Assembly: GCA_949948985.1 (NCBI GenBank) | Contig: CATLIG010000003.1 | Coordinates: 83,834 to 147,833, forward strand | DNA from: an uncultured Clostridia bacterium | GTDB lineage: Bacteria > Bacillota > Clostridia > Lachnospirales > CAG-274 | Length of the DNA: 64,000 nucleotides | Direction: 5' to 3' | Part shown: positions 54,071-63,561 of the stretch, one piece after another | How positions within the stretch are numbered: the stretch's first letter is position 1 | Layout of the letters: each line of letters starts with the position of its first letter | The notes under the pieces: model-generated | Database searches by the model: none | The model's input: the letters and a program-made list of their open reading frames with translations, nothing else | Told to the model about the DNA's origin: nothing | Translations under genes and position numbers: made by a program

Positions 54071-55522
54071 TTGTACGATTATAGGCTGAACGGCAGAACA
54101 ATTAATGTTTCTGACAAAGAACTTGAAATACAAAAAGATTTTATAAAAAAAATAAAAAAATTGAATGATGATTTTGAAAAAGAAAACAGCCGTAAGAAAA
54201 CTATGTTTATTTCAACTTTTGGCTGTCAGATGAACGCTCACGATTCGGAGAAAATTGAGGGTATGCTTGGAGAAATGGGTTTTGTCCGTGCGGATGAGGA
54301 AAAAAACGCTGATTTTATAATATACAATACCTGCTGCGTCCGTGAAAATGCCGAAAATAAGGTATATGGAAACCTTGGTTATCTAAAACACGCTAAAGAA
54401 ACAAATCCTTTTATGAAAATAGCTTTGTGCGGATGTATGATGCAGGAAGAAAATGTTGTGGAAACAATAAGAAAAAAATACAGGCACGTTGATATTGTTT
54501 TCGGAACATTTAATTTATATAAACTTCCTGAACTTATTTATACAAATATTGAAACAAGCAGTCCTGTGTTTGACATCTGGAAAGAACACAAGGAAATTGT
54601 TGAGGATTTGCCAAGTATAAGAAAGTATAAATTTAAAGCAAGCGTTAATATTATGTTTGGGTGCGATAATTTTTGCTCTTATTGCATTGTGCCTTATGTA
54701 AGAGGACGGGAAAGAAGCAGGCGTTCTTACGATATTTTAAATGAAGTGAAAAATCTTGCGAAAGACGGCGTAAAAGAAATTACTCTGCTTGGTCAAAATG
54801 TTAATTCTTATGGTAAAAGTCTTGACGAGGATATTAATTTTGCTAAGCTTTTGAGAATGGTTAATGAAATTGAGGGGATTGAAAGAATAAGGTTTATGAC
54901 AAGCCACCCTAAGGATTTATCGGACGAACTTATTTTGGCTATGGCAGAGTGCGAAAAGGTGTGCGGACATATTCATCTTCCTTTTCAGGCGGGAAGTAAC
55001 CGTATTCTTGAGAAAATGAACAGAAAATATACAAAGGAAAAATATATTGAGATTGTTTCCAAGATTAAAGAAAAAGTTCCTGATGTTGCTGTTACAACGG
55101 ATATTATTGTTGGATTTCCGGGAGAAACAAAAGAAGATGTTGAAGAAACTATTGATGTTATTGAAAAAGTAAGATTTAATGGGGCATTTACTTTTATTTA
55201 CTCAAAAAGAACAGGGACTCCGGCAGCGGTTATGGAAAATCAAGTGTCGGAAAAAGATGCTAAAATACAGTTTAACAGAGTGCTTGACGCTCTTAATCCT
55301 ATTGTTTATGAAAAAAACAAAGAGCATTTGGGAAAAGTATATAAAGTTTTGGCGGAGTCTGTAAGCGGAAATGATGAAAGTTTTATTACGGGCAGACTTG
55401 AGGATAACAGCATTGTTCATTTTAAGGCGGAAAAAAATGTTATTGGAAATATTATTGATGTTGAGATTATCGACTGCAAAACATTTTATTTGACAGGAAA
55501 GATAATATCGGGGCTACGGTAG
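54071..55522 (+). CDS. miaB: tRNA-2-methylthio-N6-isopentenyladenosine synthase MiaB
   Basis: A 483-residue radical SAM methylthiotransferase that adds a methylthio group to i6A37 in tRNAs. The N-terminal cluster cysteines are C52 (F-G-C-Q-M-N), C88 (N-T-C-C-V-R-E-N-A-E) and C122 (G-C-M-M-Q); the radical SAM cysteines are C198, C202 and C205 (G-C-D-N-F-C-S-Y-C-I-V-P-Y). A TRAM domain ends the protein. About 45 N-terminal residues precede the first cysteine segment, as in many Firmicute MiaB proteins. The start is TTG at 54071, eight bases after GGAGG; the ATG eight codons earlier lies upstream of that site. First gene of miaB-ricA-like-mutS-mutL. Confidence 0.95.
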   Translation: MYDYRLNGRTINVSDKELEIQKDFIKKIKKLNDDFEKENSRKKTMFISTFGCQMNAHDSEKIEGMLGEMGFVRADEEKNADFIIYNTCCVRENAENKVYGNLGYLKHAKETNPFMKIALCGCMMQEENVVETIRKKYRHVDIVFGTFNLYKLPELIYTNIETSSPVFDIWKEHKEIVEDLPSIRKYKFKASVNIMFGCDNFCSYCIVPYVRGRERSRRSYDILNEVKNLAKDGVKEITLLGQNVNSYGKSLDEDINFAKLLRMVNEIEGIERIRFMTSHPKDLSDELILAMAECEKVCGHIHLPFQAGSNRILEKMNRKYTKEKYIEIVSKIKEKVPDVAVTTDIIVGFPGETKEDVEETIDVIEKVRFNGAFTFIYSKRTGTPAAVMENQVSEKDAKIQFNRVLDALNPIVYEKNKEHLGKVYKVLAESVSGNDESFITGRLEDNSIVHFKAEKNVIGNIIDVEIIDCKTFYLTGKIISGLR

Positions 55523-55592
55523 TATTACAGTAATTTATGAGTTTTTTTGGAGATAAACGATAATTGTTTCGTTAATAGGAGGAAAAATTGTT

Positions 55593-55979
55593 ATGTCAGT
55601 ATATGAAAAAGCAAGAGAACTTGGAGAGATGATTCTTGAAACAAAAGAGGGAAAGCGTCTGTATGATGCCAGATTTATTTATCAGGGAGATGACGATGCT
55701 AAAAAGGCTTTGACCGAATATATGCAGTATAGAAATATTTTACAGGAGAAAGTACATGATGGAAGTGTTTCTGAAGAACAGCTTCAGGAGGAAATTGGAA
55801 AGCTTAACAAAATAGCTGAAAAAGCCAAGGAAAATAAAGTTGTCTCAGAACTTATGGAAGCGGAGGACGAATTTAACAAACTGGTTAATTCAGTTCTTGG
55901 AATTTTAAAAGACACTGTTTTGAAAGATGAAGAGGGCGGATGTTCCGGAAATTGTTCTTCATGCGGCGGATGTCACTGA
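55593..55979 (+). CDS. YlbF/YmcA (RicA/RicF-like) family protein with Cys-rich end
   Basis: A 128-residue helical protein of the YlbF/YmcA family (K-A-R-E-L-G-E-M-I-L-E-T-K-E and E-F-N-K-L-V-N-S-V-L). In Bacillus subtilis, YmcA (RicA) and YlbF (RicF) form with YaaT (RicT) a complex that carries 4Fe-4S clusters and affects RNA processing, and ymcA follows miaB as here. The last residues hold four cysteines, C117, C121, C124 and C127 (G-G-C-S-G-N-C-S-S-C-G-G-C-H), a good candidate for a metal or Fe-S site. Start follows AGGAGG; mutS begins 12 bases after the stop. Confidence 0.87.
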   Translation: MSVYEKARELGEMILETKEGKRLYDARFIYQGDDDAKKALTEYMQYRNILQEKVHDGSVSEEQLQEEIGKLNKIAEKAKENKVVSELMEAEDEFNKLVNSVLGILKDTVLKDEEGGCSGNCSSCGGCH

Positions 55980-55991
55980 GGAGGGTTTTAA

Positions 55992-58643
55992 ATGGCAAAT
56001 TACACTCCTATGATGGAACAGTATTTAAAAATAAAAGAAGAATACAAACATTGTCTTTTGTTTTTCAGACTTGGTGATTTTTATGAACTTTTTTTTGATG
56101 ACGCTGTTACTACATCTAAAGAACTTGAAATTGCCCTTACGGGAAAAAGCTGCGGCGCTGAGGAAAAAGCGCCTATGTGCGGAGTGCCTTATCATTCGGC
56201 GGATGTATATATATCAAAACTTATTGAAAAGGGATATAAAGTCGCTATATGCGAGCAGACAGAAGACCCTAAGAAAAGTAAAACTCTTGTTAAAAGAGAG
56301 GTTATAAGGGTTATTACTCCGGGTACCGTACTTGACTCAAACGTTTTGGAAGACGGAAAAAACAATTATATAGCTTGTGTATATGAGGGAAAAGGATTTG
56401 GATTTTCAGTATGCGATATATCTACAGGAGAGTTTTTTACAACAGAGTTTACTATTGAAAATGAGAACAAAGTTATTGATGAGATAGCTAAATACAATCC
56501 ATCGGAAATAATATGCAATGATAAGCTTCATATAAGCGAAAGTATAAGCAATATTTTTGATATAAGGCTTAATGTTTATTATGACTGGGCATTTAAGTAT
56601 TCGGACGCCGCTATAAAGCTGTGCAATCATTTTAAAACGTTTAATTTACTTGGTTTTGGAATCGATGACAAAAATCAGGACTGCGTATGCGCCGCGGGAG
56701 CTTTGTTTGAGTACATATCCGATACGCAGAAAAGCAATCTTAGAAATATTTCGGGAATAAAAAAATATTCCGCCGAAAACTATATGGTGCTTGATTTATC
56801 ATCAAGAAAAAATCTTGAGCTTACATCAAACGCAAGGGACGGAGGAAAAAAGGGTTCTCTTTTATGGACTCTTGACAAAACGAAAACGTCAATGGGCGCG
56901 AGGCTTTTAAGAAAATGGCTTGAACAGCCTCTTTTGAACAAAGCTGAAATAGAAAGACGTCTTGAGGGCGTCGGAGATTTTAAAGACAATTCCGCTGACA
57001 GAGAAGAAATAAAAGAACTGCTTAATACTATTTATGATATTGAGAGAATTATGGGCAAAGTAACATATAGTACGGTAAATGCCAAAGAACTTCTCTCGCT
57101 CAGAAATTCTATTCAGTATCTTCCGTCTTTGAGGGTTTCTCTTAATAATTTCAGCTCTGATATTATAAAAGACATTTATGATGATTTTGATGAACTTACT
57201 GATATATATGAACTTCTTTTTAATTCTATAAAAGAGGATGCTCCTTTTTCTGTACGAGAGGGAAATATTATAAAGGAAGGATACAATGAACAAGTAGATA
57301 AATTAAGAGAGGCTAAGGAAAAAGGCTCCGGATGGATTTTGAATTTAGAAACTGAAGAAAGAGAGAAAACGGGCATTAAAACCCTTAAAATAAAATATAA
57401 CAAAGTATTTGGATACTATATTGAAGTTACAAACTCAAATATTTCTCTTGTTCCTGACAGGTACATAAGAAAGCAGACTCTTACAAACTGCGAAAGGTAT
57501 ATTACTCCTGAACTTAAAAATATTGAGGATACTGTTTTAGGGGCGGAAGAAAAAGTTGTTGAACTTGAGTATTCTTTATTTTGCGACATACGTGAAAAAA
57601 TTGCCGTACATATTGCCAGAATTCAGAAAACGGCTAATTATATAGCTGAGATTGACGTGCTTCAGTCTTTGGGAGAGGCGGCATATTTAAACGGATATAT
57701 AAAGCCTGAAATTAAAAATGATGATGAAACGGAAATTATTGGAGGCAGACATCCTGTTGTTGAGCTTATGGGAAAAGAAACTTTTATCCCTAACGATACA
57801 ATTCTTAACGGTACAGATAAAAGGCTTTCTATTATAACAGGCCCTAATATGGCGGGAAAATCAACTTATATGCGTCAGACCGCTTTGCTGTTTGTAATGG
57901 CGCAGATAGGAAGTTTTGTCCCTGCGCAGAAAGCATCTTTTGGAATATGCGACAGGATTTTTACAAGAGTAGGCGCGTCGGACGACCTTGCCACAGGACA
58001 AAGCACTTTTATGGTTGAAATGAGCGAGGTTGCCAATATACTAAATAACGCTACGGAAAAAAGTCTTCTTATCCTTGATGAAATAGGAAGAGGAACAAGT
58101 ACTTATGACGGTCTTAGCATAGCGTGGGCGGTTTTAGAGCATATTGCTCTTAAAATAAAAGCGAGGACTCTTTTTGCTACCCATTATCACGAGCTTACAG
58201 AGATTGAGGGAAAAATAGACGGAGTAAAAAATTATTGTGTTTCAGTAAAGGAAAGCGGCGACGAGGTCGTGTTTTTAAGAAAAATTATAAGAGGCGGAGC
58301 GGACAAAAGCTATGGTATCCATGTGGCCAGATTGGCGGGAATCCCTAAAAATGTAATTGAGCGTTCAAACGAGATTTTACAGTTGCTGATTGAGGGAAAT
58401 AACAATACCGTAAGACCTAAGACTTCTGTCGGGGAAGATGTGAAATATACGGCGAAACCTTTAAGCAGTGTGAGTTTTGTTACGGAAAAAAATATTGATA
58501 AAAATAAGCTTGAAATTATGCTGAAACTTTATGAGGAGATTGATAAGCTTGACGTAAACGAGATTTCTCCTATGGGAGCGCTTCAAAAATTATATGATTT
58601 GAAAAATATGCTGAAGAATACTGAAAGTAAAAACAAGGGGTAA
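55992..58643 (+). CDS. mutS: DNA mismatch repair protein MutS
   Basis: An 883-residue mismatch sensor. The mismatch-binding G-D-F-Y-E motif is at residues 28-32. The Walker A G-P-N-M-A-G-K-S-T is at 617-625, followed by the Walker B and signature segments (L-I-L-D-E-I-G-R-G-T-S-T-Y-D-G) and the F-A-T-H-Y-H-E-L segment. Length is usual. Start follows GAGGAGG; the gene is linked to mutL with a 5-base gap. Confidence 0.97.
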   Translation: MANYTPMMEQYLKIKEEYKHCLLFFRLGDFYELFFDDAVTTSKELEIALTGKSCGAEEKAPMCGVPYHSADVYISKLIEKGYKVAICEQTEDPKKSKTLVKREVIRVITPGTVLDSNVLEDGKNNYIACVYEGKGFGFSVCDISTGEFFTTEFTIENENKVIDEIAKYNPSEIICNDKLHISESISNIFDIRLNVYYDWAFKYSDAAIKLCNHFKTFNLLGFGIDDKNQDCVCAAGALFEYISDTQKSNLRNISGIKKYSAENYMVLDLSSRKNLELTSNARDGGKKGSLLWTLDKTKTSMGARLLRKWLEQPLLNKAEIERRLEGVGDFKDNSADREEIKELLNTIYDIERIMGKVTYSTVNAKELLSLRNSIQYLPSLRVSLNNFSSDIIKDIYDDFDELTDIYELLFNSIKEDAPFSVREGNIIKEGYNEQVDKLREAKEKGSGWILNLETEEREKTGIKTLKIKYNKVFGYYIEVTNSNISLVPDRYIRKQTLTNCERYITPELKNIEDTVLGAEEKVVELEYSLFCDIREKIAVHIARIQKTANYIAEIDVLQSLGEAAYLNGYIKPEIKNDDETEIIGGRHPVVELMGKETFIPNDTILNGTDKRLSIITGPNMAGKSTYMRQTALLFVMAQIGSFVPAQKASFGICDRIFTRVGASDDLATGQSTFMVEMSEVANILNNATEKSLLILDEIGRGTSTYDGLSIAWAVLEHIALKIKARTLFATHYHELTEIEGKIDGVKNYCVSVKESGDEVVFLRKIIRGGADKSYGIHVARLAGIPKNVIERSNEILQLLIEGNNNTVRPKTSVGEDVKYTAKPLSSVSFVTEKNIDKNKLEIMLKLYEEIDKLDVNEISPMGALQKLYDLKNMLKNTESKNKG

Positions 58644-58648
58644 TTTTT

Positions 58649-60664
58649 ATGAGAGAGATACATATTCTGGACAATAATCTTATTAATAAGATCGCCGCCG
58701 GAGAGGTTGTTGAAAGACCCGCATCGGTTGTCAAAGAACTTGTGGAAAACTCAATAGACGCTAAAGCTACGTCTGTTACGATTGAAATTGAGGGCGGAGG
58801 AATTGATTTTATAAAAATATCAGATAACGGCGGAGGAATTCCAAAAGAACAGGTGGAAACCGCTTTTACACGTCACGCTACAAGCAAAATAACAAGTTTT
58901 GACGACTTGTTTGATATTATGACCCTTGGTTTTAGAGGAGAGGCCCTTCCAAGTATAGCGTCGGTTTCTCATATGGAAATTATTACAAAGACGAAAGAAC
59001 AACAGACAGGAATAAAAATGGAGATTTCGGGAGGAAAAACTTTAAACCGTTCGGAAATAGGAGCCACGGACGGAACAATAATAACCGTGAAAAATCTTTT
59101 TTACAATACTCCCGCAAGAAGAAAGTTTTTGAAAAAACCTTCCGCCGAAAGCGGGTATATAAGTGACGCTATTAACAGAATCGCTCTTGGACACCCTGAT
59201 ATTTCAATCAGATACATAAACAATAAATCAACTGTTACACATACATCGGGAAACGGGGATATAAAAGACTGCGCTTTTCACATATATGGAAGGGAAATAT
59301 CAAACAGCACCATATATATATCTTTAGAAAAAAACGGATACGGTTTATCAGGTCTTATAGGTATGCCTGAAATATCAAGGGCAAACAGAGTATATGAAAG
59401 TTTTTTTATAAACGGAAGATTTATAAAAAGCAAAATTGTATCGGACGCTGTTGAGGACGCGTACAGGGGCAGAATTATGGGAGGAAGATTTCCTGTGTTT
59501 ATGCTTAATATGACTGTTCCATCAAATACTGTTGATGTAAATGTCCATCCTACTAAACTTGAGGCGAGGTTTTCAGATGAGGATTTTATTTATGAGTTTA
59601 TTTATGACGCTGTCTATAACGGTCTTAAAGACAAAATACTTATTCCCGGAATTAAACTGAAAGAAGAAAATTCTGATAATGAAATCGCTGAGGCTCTTTT
59701 GGAAATGGAGGATACAACAACAAAAAATAAAGCCGATAAAGAATACAAAGTAATGACAGACGATGTACAGAATAAATTCTCTTTTCCGGAAAACCGTGCT
59801 GAGATTGCTGAAAAGCTGAAAAGCGAGCTGCTTGTTATTGAGGATACAACAGCTGAAGAAATTAATCTGTTTGATGATGAGAACGATTTTTTGATTGACT
59901 ATACTTCTGTTAATCAAGGCGGAGTTGTTGCAGTAGGCGAGGAGAATTTTACAGACGGCGCGGATATGGGAAAAATTAAAAAAGATGTAACAAACGACAA
60001 AAAAGACTTTACTCGTGAGATTGAAAATGTTACACTTGAAAGTACAGAGAAAGAAAAGTCAAAGGACGATAACCGAAATCTCTTTTTTAAAAATTATAAG
60101 ATTATAGGGCAGATTTTTAAAACTTACTGGATTGTTGAGCAAGGTGATGAAATTTATATGATTGATCAGCACGCAGCCCATGAGCGGGTTATGTATGATG
60201 AATTTGTTGAAAAACTTAGAAACCGGAAAGTATTAAGTCAGAAGCTTATTCAGCCTGTAGCTGTGGATTTATCGGAAACGGAAACACACATTTTTAATGA
60301 AAACAGAAAGTTAATTGAGGATTTTGGCTTTGAGATTGAGGAATTTGGTAAAAATACTTATGCTGTAAGAAGTGTGCCATACATTTTTAAAAATCCCGAA
60401 AATGTTAATTTTTTTAAGGATATTATAGATATGCTGGGAGATAAAACGTCAGGAAATATTTATGACACAAAAACAGATTTGGTTGCTGCTATGGCGTGCA
60501 AAGCCGCTGTAAAAGGAAATAATAAACTTGATTACTCTGAGGCGAAAGCTTTGATTGAAAAAATTATTTCTCTTGATAATCCTTTTAACTGTCCTCACGG
60601 AAGGCCTACTATTGTTAAAATGACAAAATATGATATTGAAAAATTTTTTAAGAGGGTTTTATAA
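58649..60664 (+). CDS. mutL: DNA mismatch repair protein MutL
   Basis: A 671-residue protein. The N-terminal GHKL ATPase domain has N-K-I-A-A-G-E-V-V-E-R-P, V-E-N-S-I-D-A and G-F-R-G-E-A-L-P-S-I motifs. A poorly conserved linker (about 340-480) follows. The C-terminal endonuclease domain has D-Q-H-A-A-H-E at 506-512 followed by R-V-M-Y-D, where the fourth position after the spacer is Asp rather than the usual Glu, and the C-P-H-G-R-P segment at 648-653. This type nicks DNA itself, in line with the absence of MutH in Firmicutes. Its stop overlaps the nrdG start by one base. Confidence 0.96.
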   Translation: MREIHILDNNLINKIAAGEVVERPASVVKELVENSIDAKATSVTIEIEGGGIDFIKISDNGGGIPKEQVETAFTRHATSKITSFDDLFDIMTLGFRGEALPSIASVSHMEIITKTKEQQTGIKMEISGGKTLNRSEIGATDGTIITVKNLFYNTPARRKFLKKPSAESGYISDAINRIALGHPDISIRYINNKSTVTHTSGNGDIKDCAFHIYGREISNSTIYISLEKNGYGLSGLIGMPEISRANRVYESFFINGRFIKSKIVSDAVEDAYRGRIMGGRFPVFMLNMTVPSNTVDVNVHPTKLEARFSDEDFIYEFIYDAVYNGLKDKILIPGIKLKEENSDNEIAEALLEMEDTTTKNKADKEYKVMTDDVQNKFSFPENRAEIAEKLKSELLVIEDTTAEEINLFDDENDFLIDYTSVNQGGVVAVGEENFTDGADMGKIKKDVTNDKKDFTREIENVTLESTEKEKSKDDNRNLFFKNYKIIGQIFKTYWIVEQGDEIYMIDQHAAHERVMYDEFVEKLRNRKVLSQKLIQPVAVDLSETETHIFNENRKLIEDFGFEIEEFGKNTYAVRSVPYIFKNPENVNFFKDIIDMLGDKTSGNIYDTKTDLVAAMACKAAVKGNNKLDYSEAKALIEKIISLDNPFNCPHGRPTIVKMTKYDIEKFFKRVL

Positions 60665-61158
60665 TGAAAATCAGAATTGCGGATATTGTTGATGATTCGA
60701 TTGTTGATGGGCCGGGGCTTAGATTTGTTGTTTTTGTACAAGGTTGTACCCATAACTGTAAAGGGTGTCATAATCCTGATACTCACGATATTAATGGCGG
60801 AAAAATTGTTGATACCGACTATATTCTTGAGAAATTTTATGAAAATCCATTGCTTGACGGAATTACATTATCAGGAGGAGAGCCTTTTTTACAGACAACA
60901 CCTCTTTCCGTTATCGCTAGGGACATTAAAGAAAAAGGTTTTAATGTGATTGTATATACAGGCTTTACTTGGGAAAAACTTATGGAATATAAAGAAAAAT
61001 ATTATGAGCTTTTAAAATATACCGATATTTTAATCGACGGGCCTTTTGATGAGAATTTAAAGTCTTATGACCTTATGTTTAGAGGCTCTGGAAATCAAAG
61101 AGCTATTGACGTTTTTAAAAGTCTTTCCGAAAATAAAGTCGTGCTGTATGATTTTTGA
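60664..61158 (+). CDS. nrdG: Anaerobic ribonucleotide reductase activating protein
   Basis: A 164-residue radical SAM enzyme that puts the glycyl radical on NrdD. The C-x3-C-x2-C motif is at C28, C32, C35 (G-C-T-H-N-C-K-G-C-H-N-P-D), followed by T-L-S-G-G-E-P-F. Length is normal. The ATG overlaps the mutL stop by one base, so it is translated with mutL. nrdD is not in the window, so the pair is split here. Confidence 0.93.
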   Translation: MKIRIADIVDDSIVDGPGLRFVVFVQGCTHNCKGCHNPDTHDINGGKIVDTDYILEKFYENPLLDGITLSGGEPFLQTTPLSVIARDIKEKGFNVIVYTGFTWEKLMEYKEKYYELLKYTDILIDGPFDENLKSYDLMFRGSGNQRAIDVFKSLSENKVVLYDF

Positions 61159-61164
61159 TTTATG

Positions 61165-61233
61165 ACAAAAAATTAGGCTTTGTCTGACAAAAAAATCTTT
61201 TGTCAATCTTTGTTTCTCAGGCTACTGAACAGG
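61165..61233. repeat. Family C-like repeat, partial
   Basis: TCTGACAAAAAAATCTTTTGTCAA then CTGAACAGGTC, similar to 31120-31174; includes the hairpin GACAAAA/TTTTGTC (61186-61204). A half family B end (ATTTCATTGTTTTGTTATAG) follows at 61240-61259. Confidence 0.5.
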
Positions 61234-61269
61234 TCAATTATTTCATTGTTTTGTTATAGGGGGATAATT

Positions 61270-61914
61270 ATGAATTTTGATATTCTTATGGTATATATAA
61301 TAAGTGTTCCGGCAATTTTGATAGCGGTGACAATACACGAATTTACTAAGGCTGCTGTTTCTACGGCTTTAGGTGATATGGCGCCTAAAACTGACAGAAG
61401 ACTGACTTTAAATCCTTTTAAACATTTTGAGCCTATAGGATTTATTTTTCTTATGTTTTTTGGATTTGGCTGGGGAAAGCCTGTAAGAACATCAGGAGTG
61501 TATTATAAAAACCGTACTGCTGGTACAATTATAACATATACCGTTCCTATTTTGGCAGATATTGTTTTTTCGGTTATTTTTACTTTGTGTGTTGGTTTTA
61601 CTGATGTTTTAATGAGAGATAATCAGGATTTAATACATGCAAGGATATATATACAGCAGTTTTTCTCAATTCTTATAAGATATAATCTAAGTCTTGCGGT
61701 ATTTAATATTATCCCTGTGGCGCCTTTGTGCGGAAATAGGATTATGACGGCGCTTATGTCCCCGAATAACGCTTTGAAGGCTGCTCATTATGAGAAAATT
61801 CTTCAAATTATTCTTGTGATGCTTTTAATGTTTGACATTATAGACGGGTTGTTTTCTCCCTTTATAGACGGGATTTTAAATCTTTATAACTATATGCTTA
61901 ATGTTATATTTTAA
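61270..61914 (+). CDS. Site-2 protease (M50) homologue lacking zinc ligands
   Basis: A 214-residue membrane protein with about five hydrophobic segments. It aligns well with the site-2 protease proteins that precede scpA in many Clostridia: T-I-H-E-F near residue 22, G-D-x-x-P-K, R-L-T-L-N-P-F-K-H-F-E-P-I-G (44-57), F-F-G-F-G-W-G-K-P-V (63-72) and N-I-I-P-V-A-P-L-C-G (147-155). The HExxH zinc motif reads H23-E24-F-T-K27, so the second His is Lys, and the Asp of the usual P-L-D-G motif is Cys154. With two of three ligands gone, it is unlikely to be a zinc protease. ATG at 61270 follows a GGGGG stretch; an in-frame start 30 codons upstream lies inside a repeat. Confidence 0.85.
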   Translation: MNFDILMVYIISVPAILIAVTIHEFTKAAVSTALGDMAPKTDRRLTLNPFKHFEPIGFIFLMFFGFGWGKPVRTSGVYYKNRTAGTIITYTVPILADIVFSVIFTLCVGFTDVLMRDNQDLIHARIYIQQFFSILIRYNLSLAVFNIIPVAPLCGNRIMTALMSPNNALKAAHYEKILQIILVMLLMFDIIDGLFSPFIDGILNLYNYMLNVIF

Positions 61915-62095
61915 ATTTATACGGCTGGCATAAATTTATACAAGGGGAAAAGTAATTAATGTTTTATGAAAAAGTGTCTGTTTAAAGCGGTTTTTAATAA
62001 AATGTTTTCCTGAACTGTCAGCATTGCTATAAAATATAAAAGTCAGTTTCAATTATAGGTTATTGGGAGAGTATTTTGACTTTGAGGTAATATTT

Positions 62096-62857
62096 ATGGA
62101 TATTGAATTTAAATTGGAAACCTTTGAGGGACCTCTGGATTTGCTTTTTCATTTAATTGAGAAAAATAAAATTGATATTTACGATATTCCGATAGGGGAG
62201 ATTACAAATCAATATATGATGTATATTTCCGATTTATCAAATAAAAATATGGATAATATGAGCGAGTTTCTTCTTATGGCGGCAACGCTTATTGAAATAA
62301 AGTCAAATATGCTTTTGCCAAAGGTTCCGCTAAGTGACGATGAGGAGGAAAATGACCCAAGAGAAGAACTTGTAAGAAAACTTATCGAATATAAAAAAGT
62401 AAAAATGGCAGCTGAAATTTTTGATGAGAAGCAGCAGTTTGCGGAAGTCTATCTCTTTAAAGCTCCCGACTCGGAAATTATAGACAAAATAAGAGAAAAT
62501 CAACCTAAGGAAATTTCCGAAATACTCGACGGCATAGACCTTGTTATGCTGTATCAGGCGTTTAGGGACGTATTAAAAAGACAGGATATAAAGAAAGATA
62601 AAATAAGAGGCGGATTTAACTCGGTTAAAAGAGATTTATTTACAGTTGAGGATAAAATTCAATATATTTCTGATTTACTTTTTTTAAAAAAAGAGTTTAA
62701 GTTTTCTGACGCTTTTAAAAAAGACGCGTCAAAGCAGGAAATAGTTACTACTTTTCTTGCTGTACTTGAGCTTATTAAAATTAAGAAAATTATTGTAAAA
62801 CAGAATAACAATTTTGACGATATTTTTATTTCGGGAGCTACTTATGAAGCGTCATAA
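62096..62857 (+). CDS. scpA: Segregation and condensation protein A
   Basis: A 253-residue kleisin that joins the heads of SMC with ScpB in the chromosome condensin complex. The N-terminus (F-K-L-E-T-F-E-G-P-L-D-L-L-F-H-L-I-E-K-N-K-I-D-I-Y-D-I-P) is the best known signature; the C-terminal winged-helix end (V-T-T-F-L-A-V-L-E-L-I-K) is also present. ATG at 62096 is chosen because GAGGT lies seven bases before it; an in-frame TTG at 62063 has no site. The 137-base gap before scpB holds two hairpins (CTTATCT/AGATAAG near 62868-62896 and CTTGATAA/TTATCAAG at 62905-62928). Confidence 0.95.
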   Translation: MDIEFKLETFEGPLDLLFHLIEKNKIDIYDIPIGEITNQYMMYISDLSNKNMDNMSEFLLMAATLIEIKSNMLLPKVPLSDDEEENDPREELVRKLIEYKKVKMAAEIFDEKQQFAEVYLFKAPDSEIIDKIRENQPKEISEILDGIDLVMLYQAFRDVLKRQDIKKDKIRGGFNSVKRDLFTVEDKIQYISDLLFLKKEFKFSDAFKKDASKQEIVTTFLAVLELIKIKKIIVKQNNNFDDIFISGATYEAS

Positions 62858-62994
62858 AATATACTTATCTGGAAACCTTTAAATTTTAAGATAAGCGCAA
62901 AGTGTCTTGATAATTTTGATTTTATCAAGCTGCGTCCTACTCTTTTATTTTTTTATATGAAAATACAGCACGTTTGGCGGAAAGGTGTTTTATT

Positions 62995-63561
62995 ATGCAG
63001 GTTAATGAAATAGAGGCGATTATAGAGGCGGTTTTATTCGCATCGGGAGAGTCTGTTTCTTTTAAGGATATTTCAATCGCCGCAGGAGTTGATATTGATA
63101 AAGCGGTTAGTACGGCAAGAAATCTTGCGAAAAAATATAAAGCGGAAAAAAGGGGGATAACCATTATAGAGGTCGGGGATTCCTTTCAAATGTGTACAAA
63201 TATTGAGTACTTTAAAAATATAAAAAATATTTATGAAACGCCCAGAAAAAAACAGCTTACGCCGTCAATACTGGAAACTCTTGCTATTATTGCTTATAAA
63301 CAGCCTGTAACAAGGGCTATGATTGAGGAAATAAGAGGAGTAAACTCGGACAGAGCGGTGAACAAACTTGTTGAGTATAATCTTGTATCGGAGAAAGGCA
63401 GGCTAAGCGCTCCGGGTAAACCGATACTTTTTGGAACTACAGATGAATTTTTAAAATATTTTGGTTTTACAAATATTGAAGGACTTCCCACGGTTGGGGA
63501 AATAGCGGAAAATGACGTTATAGGAGAAATTGAAAAGATGGAAAGAAATAATCACAGCTAA
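62995..63561 (+). CDS. scpB: Segregation and condensation protein B
   Basis: A 188-residue protein that dimerises and binds ScpA in the SMC complex. Two winged-helix domains; E-A-I-I-E-A-V-L-F-A-S-G-E at the start and L-A-I-I-A-Y-K-Q-P-V-T-R and R-G-V-N-S-D-R-A-V in the second domain are diagnostic. ATG at 62995 is eight bases after AAAGGTG. No terminator was found directly after it. Confidence 0.95.
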   Translation: MQVNEIEAIIEAVLFASGESVSFKDISIAAGVDIDKAVSTARNLAKKYKAEKRGITIIEVGDSFQMCTNIEYFKNIKNIYETPRKKQLTPSILETLAIIAYKQPVTRAMIEEIRGVNSDRAVNKLVEYNLVSEKGRLSAPGKPILFGTTDEFLKYFGFTNIEGLPTVGEIAENDVIGEIEKMERNNHS

